Assembly (NCBI GenBank): GCA_035542855.1
Contig: DATKKM010000053.1
Span: 19,876-83,875 of the forward strand
DNA: 64,000 nt
Reading direction: 5' to 3'
Source: DATKKM01 sp035542855
GTDB taxonomy: Bacteria; Chloroflexota; Dehalococcoidia; SM23-28-2; RBG-16-64-32
In this document: positions 44,475 through 51,639 of the stretch, in pieces
Position numbering within the stretch: position 1 is the stretch's first letter
How the letters are laid out: every line of letters starts with the position of its first letter
Position numbers and translations under genes: made by a program
The notes under the pieces: generated by a model
Database searches by the model: none
Told to the model about the DNA's origin: nothing
What the model saw: only the letters and a program-made list of their open reading frames with translations

Positions 44475-45110
44475 TTACATGCCCCGGAAGGCCGCGATAA
44501 CCTTGCCCTGCACCTCAACGTTGCCGGCATCCGTGTAGATCGGGTCCATCGTCGAGTTGGCGGGCTGCAGGCGTATCCTGTCGCCCTCGCGGAAGATCTT
44601 CTTGAGGGTGGCCTCCTGCTCCTTCTTGAGCCAGGCCGCCACCATCTCTCCGTCCTTGGCGTTGGTCGTCGCCTCCAGCAGCACAACGTCGCCGTCGTTG
44701 ACCAGCGCGTCGATCATCGAAGTGCCCTTCACACGCAGTGCGTAAACGTTCTCGCGGTTGCCAAGCATATCGGGCGAGACCTCGATGCTGTCGGACGGGT
44801 CGGCCTGCCAGGTGTCAGCGGAGGGCACCGGGATCGGCTGGCCGGCGGCGATCGTCCCGATGATCGGCACCGGCACGATGCGCCCGCGCCGCGCTCCGCC
44901 GTGCGTCACCTCGATCGCGCGGGAGACCTCCCGGTCGCGGCGGATGTAGCCCATCCGCTCCAGGATGCGCAGGTTGTAGTCCACCACCGACGTCGAGCTG
45001 ATCGAGCACGCCTCCTGTATCTGGCGGATGCTCGGCGGGTAGTCGTGGTCATCGATGAAGTCACGGATGTACTCGAAGATCCTGCGCTGCTTGGCCGAGA
45101 TGTCTTTCAT
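44475..45110 (-). CDS. lexA: LexA repressor
   Basis: 211 residues from the ATG at 45110 (GGAGG 4 nt upstream). N-terminal winged HTH (PPSIRQIQEACSISSTSVVD), Ala-Gly self-cleavage site in IIGTIAAGQPIPVP, catalytic Ser in VKGTSMIDALVNDGD and Lys in EATLKKIFREGD. RecA-stimulated autocleavage derepresses the SOS regulon. Its own promoter contains LexA boxes, so it is autoregulated. An in-frame start at 45152 lacks the conserved KDISAKQRRIFEYIRD beginning. Confidence 0.97.
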   Translation of the reverse strand: MKDISAKQRRIFEYIRDFIDDHDYPPSIRQIQEACSISSTSVVDYNLRILERMGYIRRDREVSRAIEVTHGGARRGRIVPVPIIGTIAAGQPIPVPSADTWQADPSDSIEVSPDMLGNRENVYALRVKGTSMIDALVNDGDVVLLEATTNAKDGEMVAAWLKKEQEATLKKIFREGDRIRLQPANSTMDPIYTDAGNVEVQGKVIAAFRGM

Positions 45111-45167
45111 GAGTCCTCCAATCCGCTCATCCTGAGGCTCCCGAAGGATCACCTTCTGAACGGCAAG

Positions 45168-45220
45168 CGAACCTATGTTCGCCCGCTCTCACCATAGAGA
45201 ACCATATGTTCGGTTGTCAA
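45168..45220 (-). promoter_or_regulatory. lexA promoter with LexA (SOS) boxes
   Basis: TTGACA (45220-45215) and TATGGT (45196-45191) with an 18-nt spacer drive lexA. A perfect CGAACNNNNGTTCG box (45168-45181) lies just downstream of the start, and a degenerate GAAC-N5-GTTC (45199-45211) lies between the -35 and -10. The boxes are of the Gram-positive/actinobacterial type. They may also affect the divergent PIG-L gene. Confidence 0.8.
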
Positions 45221-45304
45221 TACGCGCGTGGCATCGCTACAATCCGACGCAACGCTAACGAAAAGTGAGCCCGCTCACAGCGCGAGCGGCGAACGAGCAA
45301 TACG

Positions 45305-46036
45305 ATGCCAGCCGGTCTGGAAGACGTGAGAGAGCCTATGCCCGAAGAAGAAGGCCCCAGGAAAGCCCTGATCATCTCCGCTCACCCGGACGACTCCGAG
45401 TTCGGGGCGGCCGGGACGTCTTACCTCTGGACGCAGAAGGGCTGGGAGATGCACTACTGCATCGTCACGGACGGCTCCAAGGGCAGCGAAGACCCGAAGA
45501 TGACGAAGGACGTACTGGTCCCCCTCCGCAACAAGGAGCAGCGCGCCGCCTGCGAGGTCGTTGGCGCCAACTCGGTCCAGTTCCTCAACTACACAGACGG
45601 CGAGGTCACCTACAGCCCGGCCATCATGCGCGACATTGTCCGCGTGATCCGCACCATCAAGCCATACGCCGTCTTCAGCCACGATCCCAACCAGATCGTG
45701 CGCAACATGTTCATCAATCACCCCGACCACCGCGCCGTTGGCGAGATGACGCTCGACGCCGTCTATCCCATGGCCCGCAACCGCCCGACCTTCCCGGAGC
45801 TCCTGGACGAAGGGCTGGAGCCGTACAGCGCCAAGGAGGTCTACCTCTGGACGGCCTCCGACACCAACTTCGACGTTGACATCACGGACGTGCTGGACAA
45901 GAAGTTCGAGGCGCTCTCCAAGCACGAATCGCAGCTCGATGACTTCGAGGGGCTGAAGGACCGCCTCAAGATGTTCTGGCGCGATCCGGACGGGCGCTAC
46001 CTGGAGCGCTTCCGCCGCATCCTCATCCCCTTCTAG
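45305..46036 (+). CDS. PIG-L family deacetylase (LmbE-like)
   Basis: 243 residues (an internal ATG at 45338 gives 232 and fits the family start better). Zinc site motifs ISAHPDDSEFGAAG and NHPDHRAVGEM are intact, and KPYAVFSHDP is typical. The family removes N-acetyl groups from GlcNAc-type conjugates, including mycothiol and bacillithiol precursors and antibiotic intermediates; substrate not determinable. It is divergent from lexA and ends 3 nt before the FAH-family gene, probably one operon. Confidence 0.9.
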   Translation: MPAGLEDVREPMPEEEGPRKALIISAHPDDSEFGAAGTSYLWTQKGWEMHYCIVTDGSKGSEDPKMTKDVLVPLRNKEQRAACEVVGANSVQFLNYTDGEVTYSPAIMRDIVRVIRTIKPYAVFSHDPNQIVRNMFINHPDHRAVGEMTLDAVYPMARNRPTFPELLDEGLEPYSAKEVYLWTASDTNFDVDITDVLDKKFEALSKHESQLDDFEGLKDRLKMFWRDPDGRYLERFRRILIPF

Positions 46037-46039
46037 CCG

Positions 46040-46825
46040 ATGCTCTACTGCCGTTTCGAACACCGTGGGCAGACCGCATTCGGCATTGTGGAGGACGACC
46101 GCGTCCAGCCCCTGAGCGGCGGCCTCTTCGCCGGCCCGAAGCCTGCCGGCGCGACGATCCCCCTTGCCGAGGTGAAACTGCTGGCGCCTGTCGATCCGCG
46201 CAAGATCCTGGCCGCCGCCGTGAACTACCAGTCGCACGTCCCCAGCGGCCGCACCGTGCTGAAGGACGACAACGCCCCCGCCGTCCCGCAGCTCTTCCTG
46301 AAGCCATCGTCCTCAGTAATTGGCCCGGGCGACACGATTGTCCTGCCGGCGGAGGCCCGCCGCGTGGACGCCGAGGGCGAGCTCGTCGCCGTCATCGGAC
46401 GAGCCTGCCGCAACGTCTCAGCGGAGGACGCGCTCGGCTACGTCTTCGGCTACACGTGCGGGAACGACGTCAGCGCCCGCCACTGGCAGCGCGACGACAT
46501 CCAGTGGTGGCGCGCCAAGGGCTCGGACACTTTCTCCCCGATCGGTCCGTTCGTCGCCACCGGCCTGGACCCCGCGAGCATCGCCCTGCGCACGCGCGTC
46601 AACGGCGCGGAAGCGCAGTCCGGCAGCACCAGCGACCTCATCCACTCGCTCGCCGCGATGATCGCCTTCGCCTCCCGTGTGATGACGCTGGAGCCGGGTG
46701 ACCTGCTTTTCACCGGCACCCCCGGCGAGCCCCCCAAGCTGGAGGACGGCGACGTGGTCGAAGTGGAGATCGACGGGATCGGCGTGCTCAGCAACCCCGT
46801 CCGCCGCGAGCCCCTGTCGTCCTGA
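46040..46825 (+). CDS. Fumarylacetoacetate hydrolase (FAH) family protein
   Basis: 261 residues. Short N-terminal domain, then the FAH catalytic domain from about residue 55: KILAAAVNYQSHVP, LFLKPSSSVIGPGD, metal ligands in DAEGELVAVIG, GYTCGNDVSARHWQ, GPFVATGLDP and LLFTGTPGEPPKLEDGDVVE. Members are acylpyruvases, oxaloacetate decarboxylases or 2-hydroxyhepta-diene-dioate isomerases; the exact reaction is not clear. It follows the PIG-L gene by 3 nt. Confidence 0.9.
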   Translation: MLYCRFEHRGQTAFGIVEDDRVQPLSGGLFAGPKPAGATIPLAEVKLLAPVDPRKILAAAVNYQSHVPSGRTVLKDDNAPAVPQLFLKPSSSVIGPGDTIVLPAEARRVDAEGELVAVIGRACRNVSAEDALGYVFGYTCGNDVSARHWQRDDIQWWRAKGSDTFSPIGPFVATGLDPASIALRTRVNGAEAQSGSTSDLIHSLAAMIAFASRVMTLEPGDLLFTGTPGEPPKLEDGDVVEVEIDGIGVLSNPVRREPLSS

Positions 46826-47000
46826 GGGGAGCCGAAGGGCTCGTCCTCAAGCCAGCCTTCGCCGGGCGCACAGCCGCCGGGACCAGGACAACCGCGGCTT
46901 CGGTCGCGGAAGCAGTTCGGAAACAACACCAGTCGCCGCGGCAGGCCCCTCCTGCGTCAGGGCGACACACGAGTCGTCGCAGGTGCGCCCAGTGAAAGGG

Positions 47001-47240
47001 CTACTCTTTGCTCGATAGCGATACGGCGTGGCGCTGCAACAGCTTCTGCGCCTCCACGGTCACACCAAGGTCGGCCGCGTCGCAGTAGGTGGAGTAGATC
47101 GCGCGGTCAATCAGGCGCGCCCCATCCTCATTCAACAGCCCCCGCTGGTCAGCCCGCAGGCGGAGCAGCCGGTTCAGTCGCTTCAGATAGTGCAGCTGCA
47201 GCGGTGAGAACGAGCCGTCGCTCTCTCTGTTCGAGAGCAT
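47001..47240 (-). CDS. Small hypothetical protein
   Basis: 79 residues, helical and basic, no cysteine pairs except YCDAAD, no signal peptide. Reads MLSNRESDGSFSPLQLHYLK, then RLNRLLRLRADQRGLLNEDG. It has a purine-rich stretch (GGGAGGG, then GGGGAG) before the ATG and natural amino-acid composition, which favours a real gene. Family not recognised. The 175-nt stretch after it (46826-47000) and the 222-nt stretch before it (47241-47462) hold no other gene. Confidence 0.55.
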   Translation of the reverse strand: MLSNRESDGSFSPLQLHYLKRLNRLLRLRADQRGLLNEDGARLIDRAIYSTYCDAADLGVTVEAQKLLQRHAVSLSSKE

Positions 47241-47409
47241 CTCCCCAGGTCCCTCCCTTTACTTTACGGATTACGGGCGAAGTCCCCGAGGTCCCGCGAA
47301 ATCCGTGCACGTAGGATGGCACTGATCGGGAAAGGCGGCAAGGGTTTGGACGGAAAATGGAAGTTAATATCGAGTATACGTGGGTTTGTCCGTATCTGGC
47401 GCAGATACG

Positions 47410-47448
47410 AAGGAGGGCGTCCAGCCCTGCCCGCCGGACGCCCTCCTT
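47410..47448 (-). terminator. Hairpin after the tandem AHSA1 gene
   Basis: AAGGAGGGCGTCC and GGACGCCCTCCTT form a perfect 13-bp stem 15 nt past the AHSA1 stop. No run of U follows on the minus strand. Confidence 0.5.
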
Positions 47449-47462
47449 CCGCGGCGCGGCCG

Positions 47463-48434
47463 CTAGGCCGCCAGCGCTTCCGCCAGCTTGTCGAAGCTCT
47501 CGCTCCAGCCCTGGTTCGCGCCTTCACTGTGCTCGCCCACAGGGATGCCGACGTGCCGCATGACCATGCGCGTCTTGCCGCCCAGGTCCTCGAACGTGAC
47601 CGTCACCTTCATCTCCAGCGGGACCTCCGCCGGCATGCCGTAGTGCGTGGCGGATACCACGTTGCCATCCTCGTCCGCGAAGCAGTCCGTGTAGGTTAAC
47701 CGTTCCATGGGCACGATCTCCCGGAAGAAGCCGAGGTTCCAGTAATCCTTCCCGTCCGGCCCCCGCATCGCAAAGAAAAGGCGGCCGCCCACCCGGAAGT
47801 CCATCTCGATGAACGGTATGGTGAACTGACGCGGCCCGAACCAGCGCTTCATCTGCTCCGGATCGGTCCAGGCGCGCCACACCAGCTCCCGGGGCGCATC
47901 GAATACGCGCTCGATGACCAGCGCGTTCTTCTCGTCGTCGGCGTGCGCGCTGCGCAGCGAGGCCACGAGCGCGGTCAGGCGGTCGTAGCTCTCCGCGGCG
48001 CCCTTTTCCATGCCGGCCTGCAGCATGCCGTCGCGGTCCTCCTTCGAGTCGAAGGACGAGGTCGCGGTCAGTGTCGTCTTGCCGTCCTTCTCGCTGAGGA
48101 CCAGCGTGTCCACGGAGATGTGCCCCGGCAGCCCTTCGTACTCGAACGTCGAGACGATGCGCTCCGGGTAGACGATCTCCCGGTACTCGCCGCGAAAGGC
48201 GTGCTCGATGCCGTCCGGCCCTCGGTTGACGAAGCGGTACTTGCCGCCAGGGCGGAAGTCCAGCTCGCAGATGGGCATTTCGTCCTCGCGGCGGCCCCAC
48301 CAGTTGCGGATGTGCTCAGCCTTGGCGTACGCCTCGAAGACGAGCGCGCGCGGGGCATCGAAGACGCGGGTCATCTGGATCTCGCGGTCGGACGGCAGGG
48401 TCAGCGCCAGGCCGGGGCTAGTCGCCTTGGTCAT
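47463..48434 (-). CDS. Tandem SRPBCC/AHSA1-domain protein
   Basis: 323 residues made of two START-like AHSA1 domains: the first from TRVFDAPRALVFEAYAKAEH to about residue 160, the second from ERVFDAPRELVWRAWTDPEQ to the C-terminus. Both have the NWWGRRE/RWFGPRQ and FRPGGKY/FRVGGRL motifs of the family. Most relatives have one domain, so this is a fusion or duplication. It probably binds a hydrophobic ligand. It overlaps the ArsR regulator by 17 nt; ArsR-AHSA1 pairs are common. Confidence 0.9.
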   Translation of the reverse strand: MTKATSPGLALTLPSDREIQMTRVFDAPRALVFEAYAKAEHIRNWWGRREDEMPICELDFRPGGKYRFVNRGPDGIEHAFRGEYREIVYPERIVSTFEYEGLPGHISVDTLVLSEKDGKTTLTATSSFDSKEDRDGMLQAGMEKGAAESYDRLTALVASLRSAHADDEKNALVIERVFDAPRELVWRAWTDPEQMKRWFGPRQFTIPFIEMDFRVGGRLFFAMRGPDGKDYWNLGFFREIVPMERLTYTDCFADEDGNVVSATHYGMPAEVPLEMKVTVTFEDLGGKTRMVMRHVGIPVGEHSEGANQGWSESFDKLAEALAA

Positions 48435-48786
48435 CGTTCTCCTCCTTCTGCTTGCCTTGTAGCTCGCGCAGGTACTCGTCCAGGCGATCGAAGCGCGCCT
48501 CCCAGTGACGGCGGTACTTCTCCACCCAGTCGGCCACTTCTTTCAGGGGGGCTGCCTGTAGCCGGCTGGGGCGCCACTGGGCTTCGTGGCCGCGCGAGAT
48601 GAGGCCGGCGCGTTCCAGCACCTTGAGGTGCTTAGAGACGGCGGGCAGGCTCATCGCGAACGGCTCCGCCAGCTCAGTGACGGAGGCCTCACCGTCCGAA
48701 AGGCGCGCGAGGATGGCGCGCCGGGTGGGGTCGGCGAGGGCCGCGAAGGTGGTGCTGATGCGATCGGGCGAAACTGTGCGTGCCAT
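48418..48786 (-). CDS. ArsR-family transcriptional regulator
   Basis: 122 residues. Winged HTH: FAALADPTRRAILARLSDGE, VTELAEPFAMSLPAVSKHLK and VLERAGLISRGHEAQWRPSR. It lacks the CVC metal site, as in the group paired with SRPBCC proteins. The C-terminus is a charged helix. It heads a two-gene operon with the AHSA1 protein; an imperfect palindrome over its promoter suggests autoregulation. Confidence 0.92.
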   Translation of the reverse strand: MARTVSPDRISTTFAALADPTRRAILARLSDGEASVTELAEPFAMSLPAVSKHLKVLERAGLISRGHEAQWRPSRLQAAPLKEVADWVEKYRRHWEARFDRLDEYLRELQGKQKEENDDQGD

Positions 48787-48790
48787 GTGT

Positions 48791-48835
48791 ATTTAACCAA
48801 CTGGTAAAGTACAGCGCGTGAGAGAACGCTGTCAA
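48791..48835 (-). promoter_or_regulatory. Promoter and operator of the ArsR-AHSA1 operon
   Basis: TTGACA (48835-48830), 18-nt spacer, TACTTT (48811-48806). The imperfect palindrome TTTAACCAACTGGTAAAG (48792-48809) overlaps the -10 and start, a fitting ArsR operator. Confidence 0.7.
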
Positions 48836-48854
48836 GCCCTGCGGCGGGAAAGGG

Positions 48855-48887
48855 AAAAAGAAAAGAGGACACCACGCGGGCGCCCTC
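48855..48887 (-). terminator. Intrinsic terminator after the zinc-ribbon gene
   Basis: On the minus strand GAGGGCGCC and GGTGTCCTC pair over 9 bp (with two G-U pairs) around CGCGT, followed by TTTTCTTTTT. It closes the riboswitch-zinc-ribbon unit before the ArsR promoter. Confidence 0.75.
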
Positions 48888-48912
48888 AGTTGGGATCGCT
48901 GCGGTTGGCGGC

Positions 48913-49119
48913 TTAGAGCCGGAGCTTGCCGTGCGAAGGCTGGCGGCGGCGCTGCCGGTGCTCACCGTTGGACTCCGCCTCGAGCTCGATCGACGCCGTG
49001 GCGCCGTACTCGTAGACGTATCCGCAGGAGAGGCACGTGCTGTAGGCGCCGTACCAGTCTTCTTCGAAGAGCATTGAACCCTGGCAGCGTGGGCACGCTC
49101 TTGGCGGTGCTATTTGCAT
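48913..49119 (-). CDS. 68-residue zinc-ribbon protein under c-di-AMP riboswitch control
   Basis: The ATG at 49119 follows GGAGG by 11 nt; a GTG 12 nt earlier overlaps that Shine-Dalgarno. Residues about 9-32 form a zinc ribbon with two CxxC pairs (ACPRCQG and TCLSCGY) around MLFEEDWYGAYS. The tail after an acidic stretch is basic (HRQRRRQPSHGKLRL). No known family name can be given; the fold resembles TFIIB-type ribbons, and nucleic acid or RNA polymerase binding is a guess. It has its own promoter, riboswitch and terminators on both sides, so it is a single-gene unit. Confidence 0.8.
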   Translation of the reverse strand: MQIAPPRACPRCQGSMLFEEDWYGAYSTCLSCGYVYEYGATASIELEAESNGEHRQRRRQPSHGKLRL

Positions 49120-49142
49120 CTCTGACCCCACCTCCGTTGCAA

Positions 49143-49181
49143 CAAAAAAAGAGCCGATGCCGCCATTGGGCGGATTGGCCC
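49143..49181 (-). terminator. Expression-platform terminator of the second c-di-AMP riboswitch
   Basis: Minus strand: GCC...CCGCC, loop CAAT, GGCGG...GGC with a small internal loop, then TC and seven T residues. It lies directly between the riboswitch and the zinc-ribbon gene's Shine-Dalgarno. Confidence 0.85.
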
Positions 49182-49187
49182 TTCCAT

Positions 49188-49301
49188 GCGCCTCCGAGGT
49201 TAGCTGACGGGTTCGGGTAGAAGGGTTACCCTACTCACCACCTGGCGAGACTCACCCCAGTTCGGTTTCCCCGGTCCGCCAAAGGCGGATTCGGCGTCGC
49301 C
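49188..49301 (-). ncRNA. c-di-AMP riboswitch (ydaO/yuaA class) upstream of the zinc-ribbon gene
   Basis: Conserved segments on the minus strand in order: GCCGAATCC, CCGGGGAAACC, CTGGGGTGAGTC, GAGTAGGGTAACCC, CCCGAACCCGTCAGCTAACC, TCGGAGGCGC. All main c-di-AMP-binding blocks of the class are there. A consensus-like promoter precedes it and an intrinsic terminator follows, so high c-di-AMP should stop transcription. Confidence 0.92.
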
Positions 49302-49323
49302 ACACTTTGTGACGTCTGTAACT

Positions 49324-49352
49324 AATGTACGTAACGCGCGTAAACCTGTCAA
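49324..49352 (-). promoter_or_regulatory. Promoter of the riboswitch-zinc-ribbon unit
   Basis: TTGACA (49352-49347), 17-nt spacer, TACATT (49329-49324) on the minus strand; start near 49317, just ahead of the riboswitch. Confidence 0.8.
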
Positions 49353-49445
49353 GCGCCCTATGGGACTTTCGCACATAGTTGCGCGGGGTGTGGAAAGTGG
49401 CGCGTCCGGGCCGCCGCGGCCAACGTATCGCATATTGAGCGAACC

Positions 49446-49474
49446 TTGACATTGCCTATAGCCGATGCTACTTT
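49446..49474 (+). promoter_or_regulatory. Promoter of the oligopeptide transporter operon
   Basis: TTGACA (49446-49451), 17-nt spacer, TACTTT (49469-49474), 109 nt before the permease ATG. It is divergent from the riboswitch promoter, about 95 bp apart. Nothing else is seen in the leader. Confidence 0.7.
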
Positions 49475-49582
49475 CTAGCCACTCGTCGCCCAGGGGGTTG
49501 GCGGCATGCTCAAAACGATGCGACACGCACATGCGCCCCGTGCTTGCTTTGCTTGCGCCGCGGGCGCCGGCTAGGGGGGAAG

Positions 49583-50578
49583 ATGCAGGCCTATATCATT
49601 CGCCGCGTCCTGCTGAACTTCCTTGTCATCTTTCTCGTCGCCACCTTTGTCTTCCTGGCCCTTCGCATTGACACCAGCACCGTAGTAAACCGCGCGGCCG
49701 GCTCCTGCATTGGCGGCCAGGCCGGTAACGGCCAGGCCGGCGCCGAAGAGTGCAGGAAGATTGTGAGGGCGCAGCTGGGGCTGGACACGTCTCTCCCCAA
49801 ACAGTACTGGGACTACATGACGGGACTCATCCAGGGCGACCTCGGGCACTCTTTCAAAAGCCAGAACGCAGTGCTAGGTGAGATCAAGGACCGCGCCGGC
49901 CCCACCATTGAGCTGGGCATCCTACAGATCATCGTCGCCATCGTCATCGCCACGCCTGTCGGCATCATTTCGGCCGTGCGGCAGGATTCCTGGATCGACT
50001 ACTTCCTGCGCTTCTTCTCGATCTTCTTCCTGGGTATACCGGTGTTCGTGGTTGCGATCATCACGATCGTCCTCACGGCCCGCTACGGAGGCGGCACCTT
50101 ATCGGACTGGTTTGGGCCCCATTCAGACTACGCGAGTCTGACGTCTGATCCGGCAAAGAACATAAAGGCGATGCTGGCGCCAGCGCTTATCGGAGGCCTT
50201 GGGACGGGCGCGGTGATCATGCGCTTCTTGCGATCCCAGATGCTGGAGGTGCTGCGCCAGGACTACGTGCGCACCGCCTGGTCCAAGGGACTGAGGGAGC
50301 GCGCGATCATTGTCCGTCACGCGCTCAAGAACGCGCTGATCCCGGTACTGACGCTGATCGGCATCCTCCTCGGCGGCATCGTGAGCGGCAACGTCGTTCT
50401 GGAGAGCATCTACACTATTCCCGGCATCGGCAACTACGTGGTCTTCGCCGTCGCGCAGAACCCGGACTTCCCGGTGATCCAGGGAATCGTCATCGTCGTA
50501 GCTGTAACACTGGTATTCATCAACCTGCTGGTGGACATTACCTATGGTTGGCTTGACCCGCGGATCCGGTACAGTTAG
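49583..50578 (+). CDS. Oligopeptide ABC transporter permease (DppB/OppB type)
   Basis: 331 residues from the ATG at 49583 (GGGGGGAAG upstream). Six membrane helices, the first at FLVIFLVATFVFLAL. The ATPase-coupling EAA loop is YVRTAWSKGLRERAIIVRHALKNALIP, cited here by its parts YVRTAWSKGLRERA and ALKNALIP. A periplasm-side insert with two cysteines (SCIGG, EECRK) follows helix 1. It forms the pore with the next gene, whose ATG directly follows this stop. Substrate probably peptides. Confidence 0.93.
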   Translation: MQAYIIRRVLLNFLVIFLVATFVFLALRIDTSTVVNRAAGSCIGGQAGNGQAGAEECRKIVRAQLGLDTSLPKQYWDYMTGLIQGDLGHSFKSQNAVLGEIKDRAGPTIELGILQIIVAIVIATPVGIISAVRQDSWIDYFLRFFSIFFLGIPVFVVAIITIVLTARYGGGTLSDWFGPHSDYASLTSDPAKNIKAMLAPALIGGLGTGAVIMRFLRSQMLEVLRQDYVRTAWSKGLRERAIIVRHALKNALIPVLTLIGILLGGIVSGNVVLESIYTIPGIGNYVVFAVAQNPDFPVIQGIVIVVAVTLVFINLLVDITYGWLDPRIRYS

Positions 50579-51577
50579 ATGGCGCAAGAGTCAGCGATCC
50601 CAGCGGTAACCCCGGCTGCGCCGGAGACGGCGGCGCCCCGCCGCGGTTCCGCCTGGCGCGGAATCTGGAAATTCATCCGCAAAAAGCCCCTGGGCGCCAT
50701 CGGTTTCGCCATCGTCGGCTTCCTGCTGCTCGCCACTATCGGCGTTCCCAAGGCCAGTTTCGGCTGGCCCTCGCTGCCGGACCGCCCGCTTGGCTTTGAG
50801 CTCGGCTCGCCGATCCTGCAGCGCTACAGCCCGGAGCAAAACTTCTACAACGCACGCGGCCGTGTCCGCTCCTTCGAGTCGCCCAGCTCGAACCACTGGC
50901 TGGGCACGGACAAGAGCGGCCGCGATGTCTGGGCCCGCATCGTCAACGGCGCCCGCCGCTCGCTCTTCGTCGCCGTTTGGGCGCTGGTGCTGGCCACGGC
51001 ACTGGGCGCGGGGATCGGCGTGGTGTCCGGGTACTTCGGCAAATGGATGGACACGGTGATCCAGCGCCTGATGGACGCATTACAGTCGTTTCCGCCCCTG
51101 ATCGCGCTGATCTTGATAGTCACCATCAACCCGTTAACCAGCGGACCCAACCTCTTCGTTATCGCCATCGCCCTGGGCCTCGTCGGCATACCCAGCGTGC
51201 AGCGCATCGTGCGCAGCGTCGTGCTTGCCACGCGCGAGCAGCAGTACGTGGAGGCGGCGCGGACGATCGGCGCCACTGACCTGCGAACCATGCGCTACTA
51301 CATCATTCCGAACATCATGGCCTCGATCATCATCGTCTTTTCGACGGGGATCGGCGTGGCCATTCTCGCCGAGTCCACGCTCGGTTTCATTGCGCCCGAC
51401 AAGCTGCCCGAAGGGCCGTCCTGGGGCATCATGCTGAGCGATGCCTACCCCGTCATCGTGGACCACCCGGGCCCGGGGCTGGCGGCCGCCGGCGCCATCG
51501 CCCTCGCGGTGCTCGGGTTCAACCTCGCCGGCGACGCCCTGCGCGACGTGCTTGACCCACGCCTGCGCCTGGGCTAG
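50579..51577 (+). CDS. Oligopeptide ABC transporter permease (DppC/OppC type)
   Basis: 332 residues. Cytosolic Ala/Pro-rich N-terminus, then FIRKKPLGAIGFAIVGFLLL, the OppC-type NHWLGTDKSGRDVWARIVNG segment, and the EAA loop YVEAARTIGATDLRTMRYYI. C-terminal GFNLAGDALRDVLDPRLR is the family end. It follows the first permease without a gap and is followed by the binding-protein gene. Confidence 0.93.
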   Translation: MAQESAIPAVTPAAPETAAPRRGSAWRGIWKFIRKKPLGAIGFAIVGFLLLATIGVPKASFGWPSLPDRPLGFELGSPILQRYSPEQNFYNARGRVRSFESPSSNHWLGTDKSGRDVWARIVNGARRSLFVAVWALVLATALGAGIGVVSGYFGKWMDTVIQRLMDALQSFPPLIALILIVTINPLTSGPNLFVIAIALGLVGIPSVQRIVRSVVLATREQQYVEAARTIGATDLRTMRYYIIPNIMASIIIVFSTGIGVAILAESTLGFIAPDKLPEGPSWGIMLSDAYPVIVDHPGPGLAAAGAIALAVLGFNLAGDALRDVLDPRLRLG

Positions 51578-51639
51578 ACCGGTGACATGACTTGCTGACA
51601 ACTGCCGCCCACGGAACCCGGAAAGGAGACACGCACTAG

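Noticed and set aside
46826..47000. Possible small gene or RNA after the FAH gene
   Set aside because: No start with a ribosome-binding site, no stable RNA fold or known motif seen.
47264..47527. Open frame upstream of the small hypothetical gene
   Set aside because: Low-complexity, crosses a hairpin and overlaps the AHSA1 gene end.
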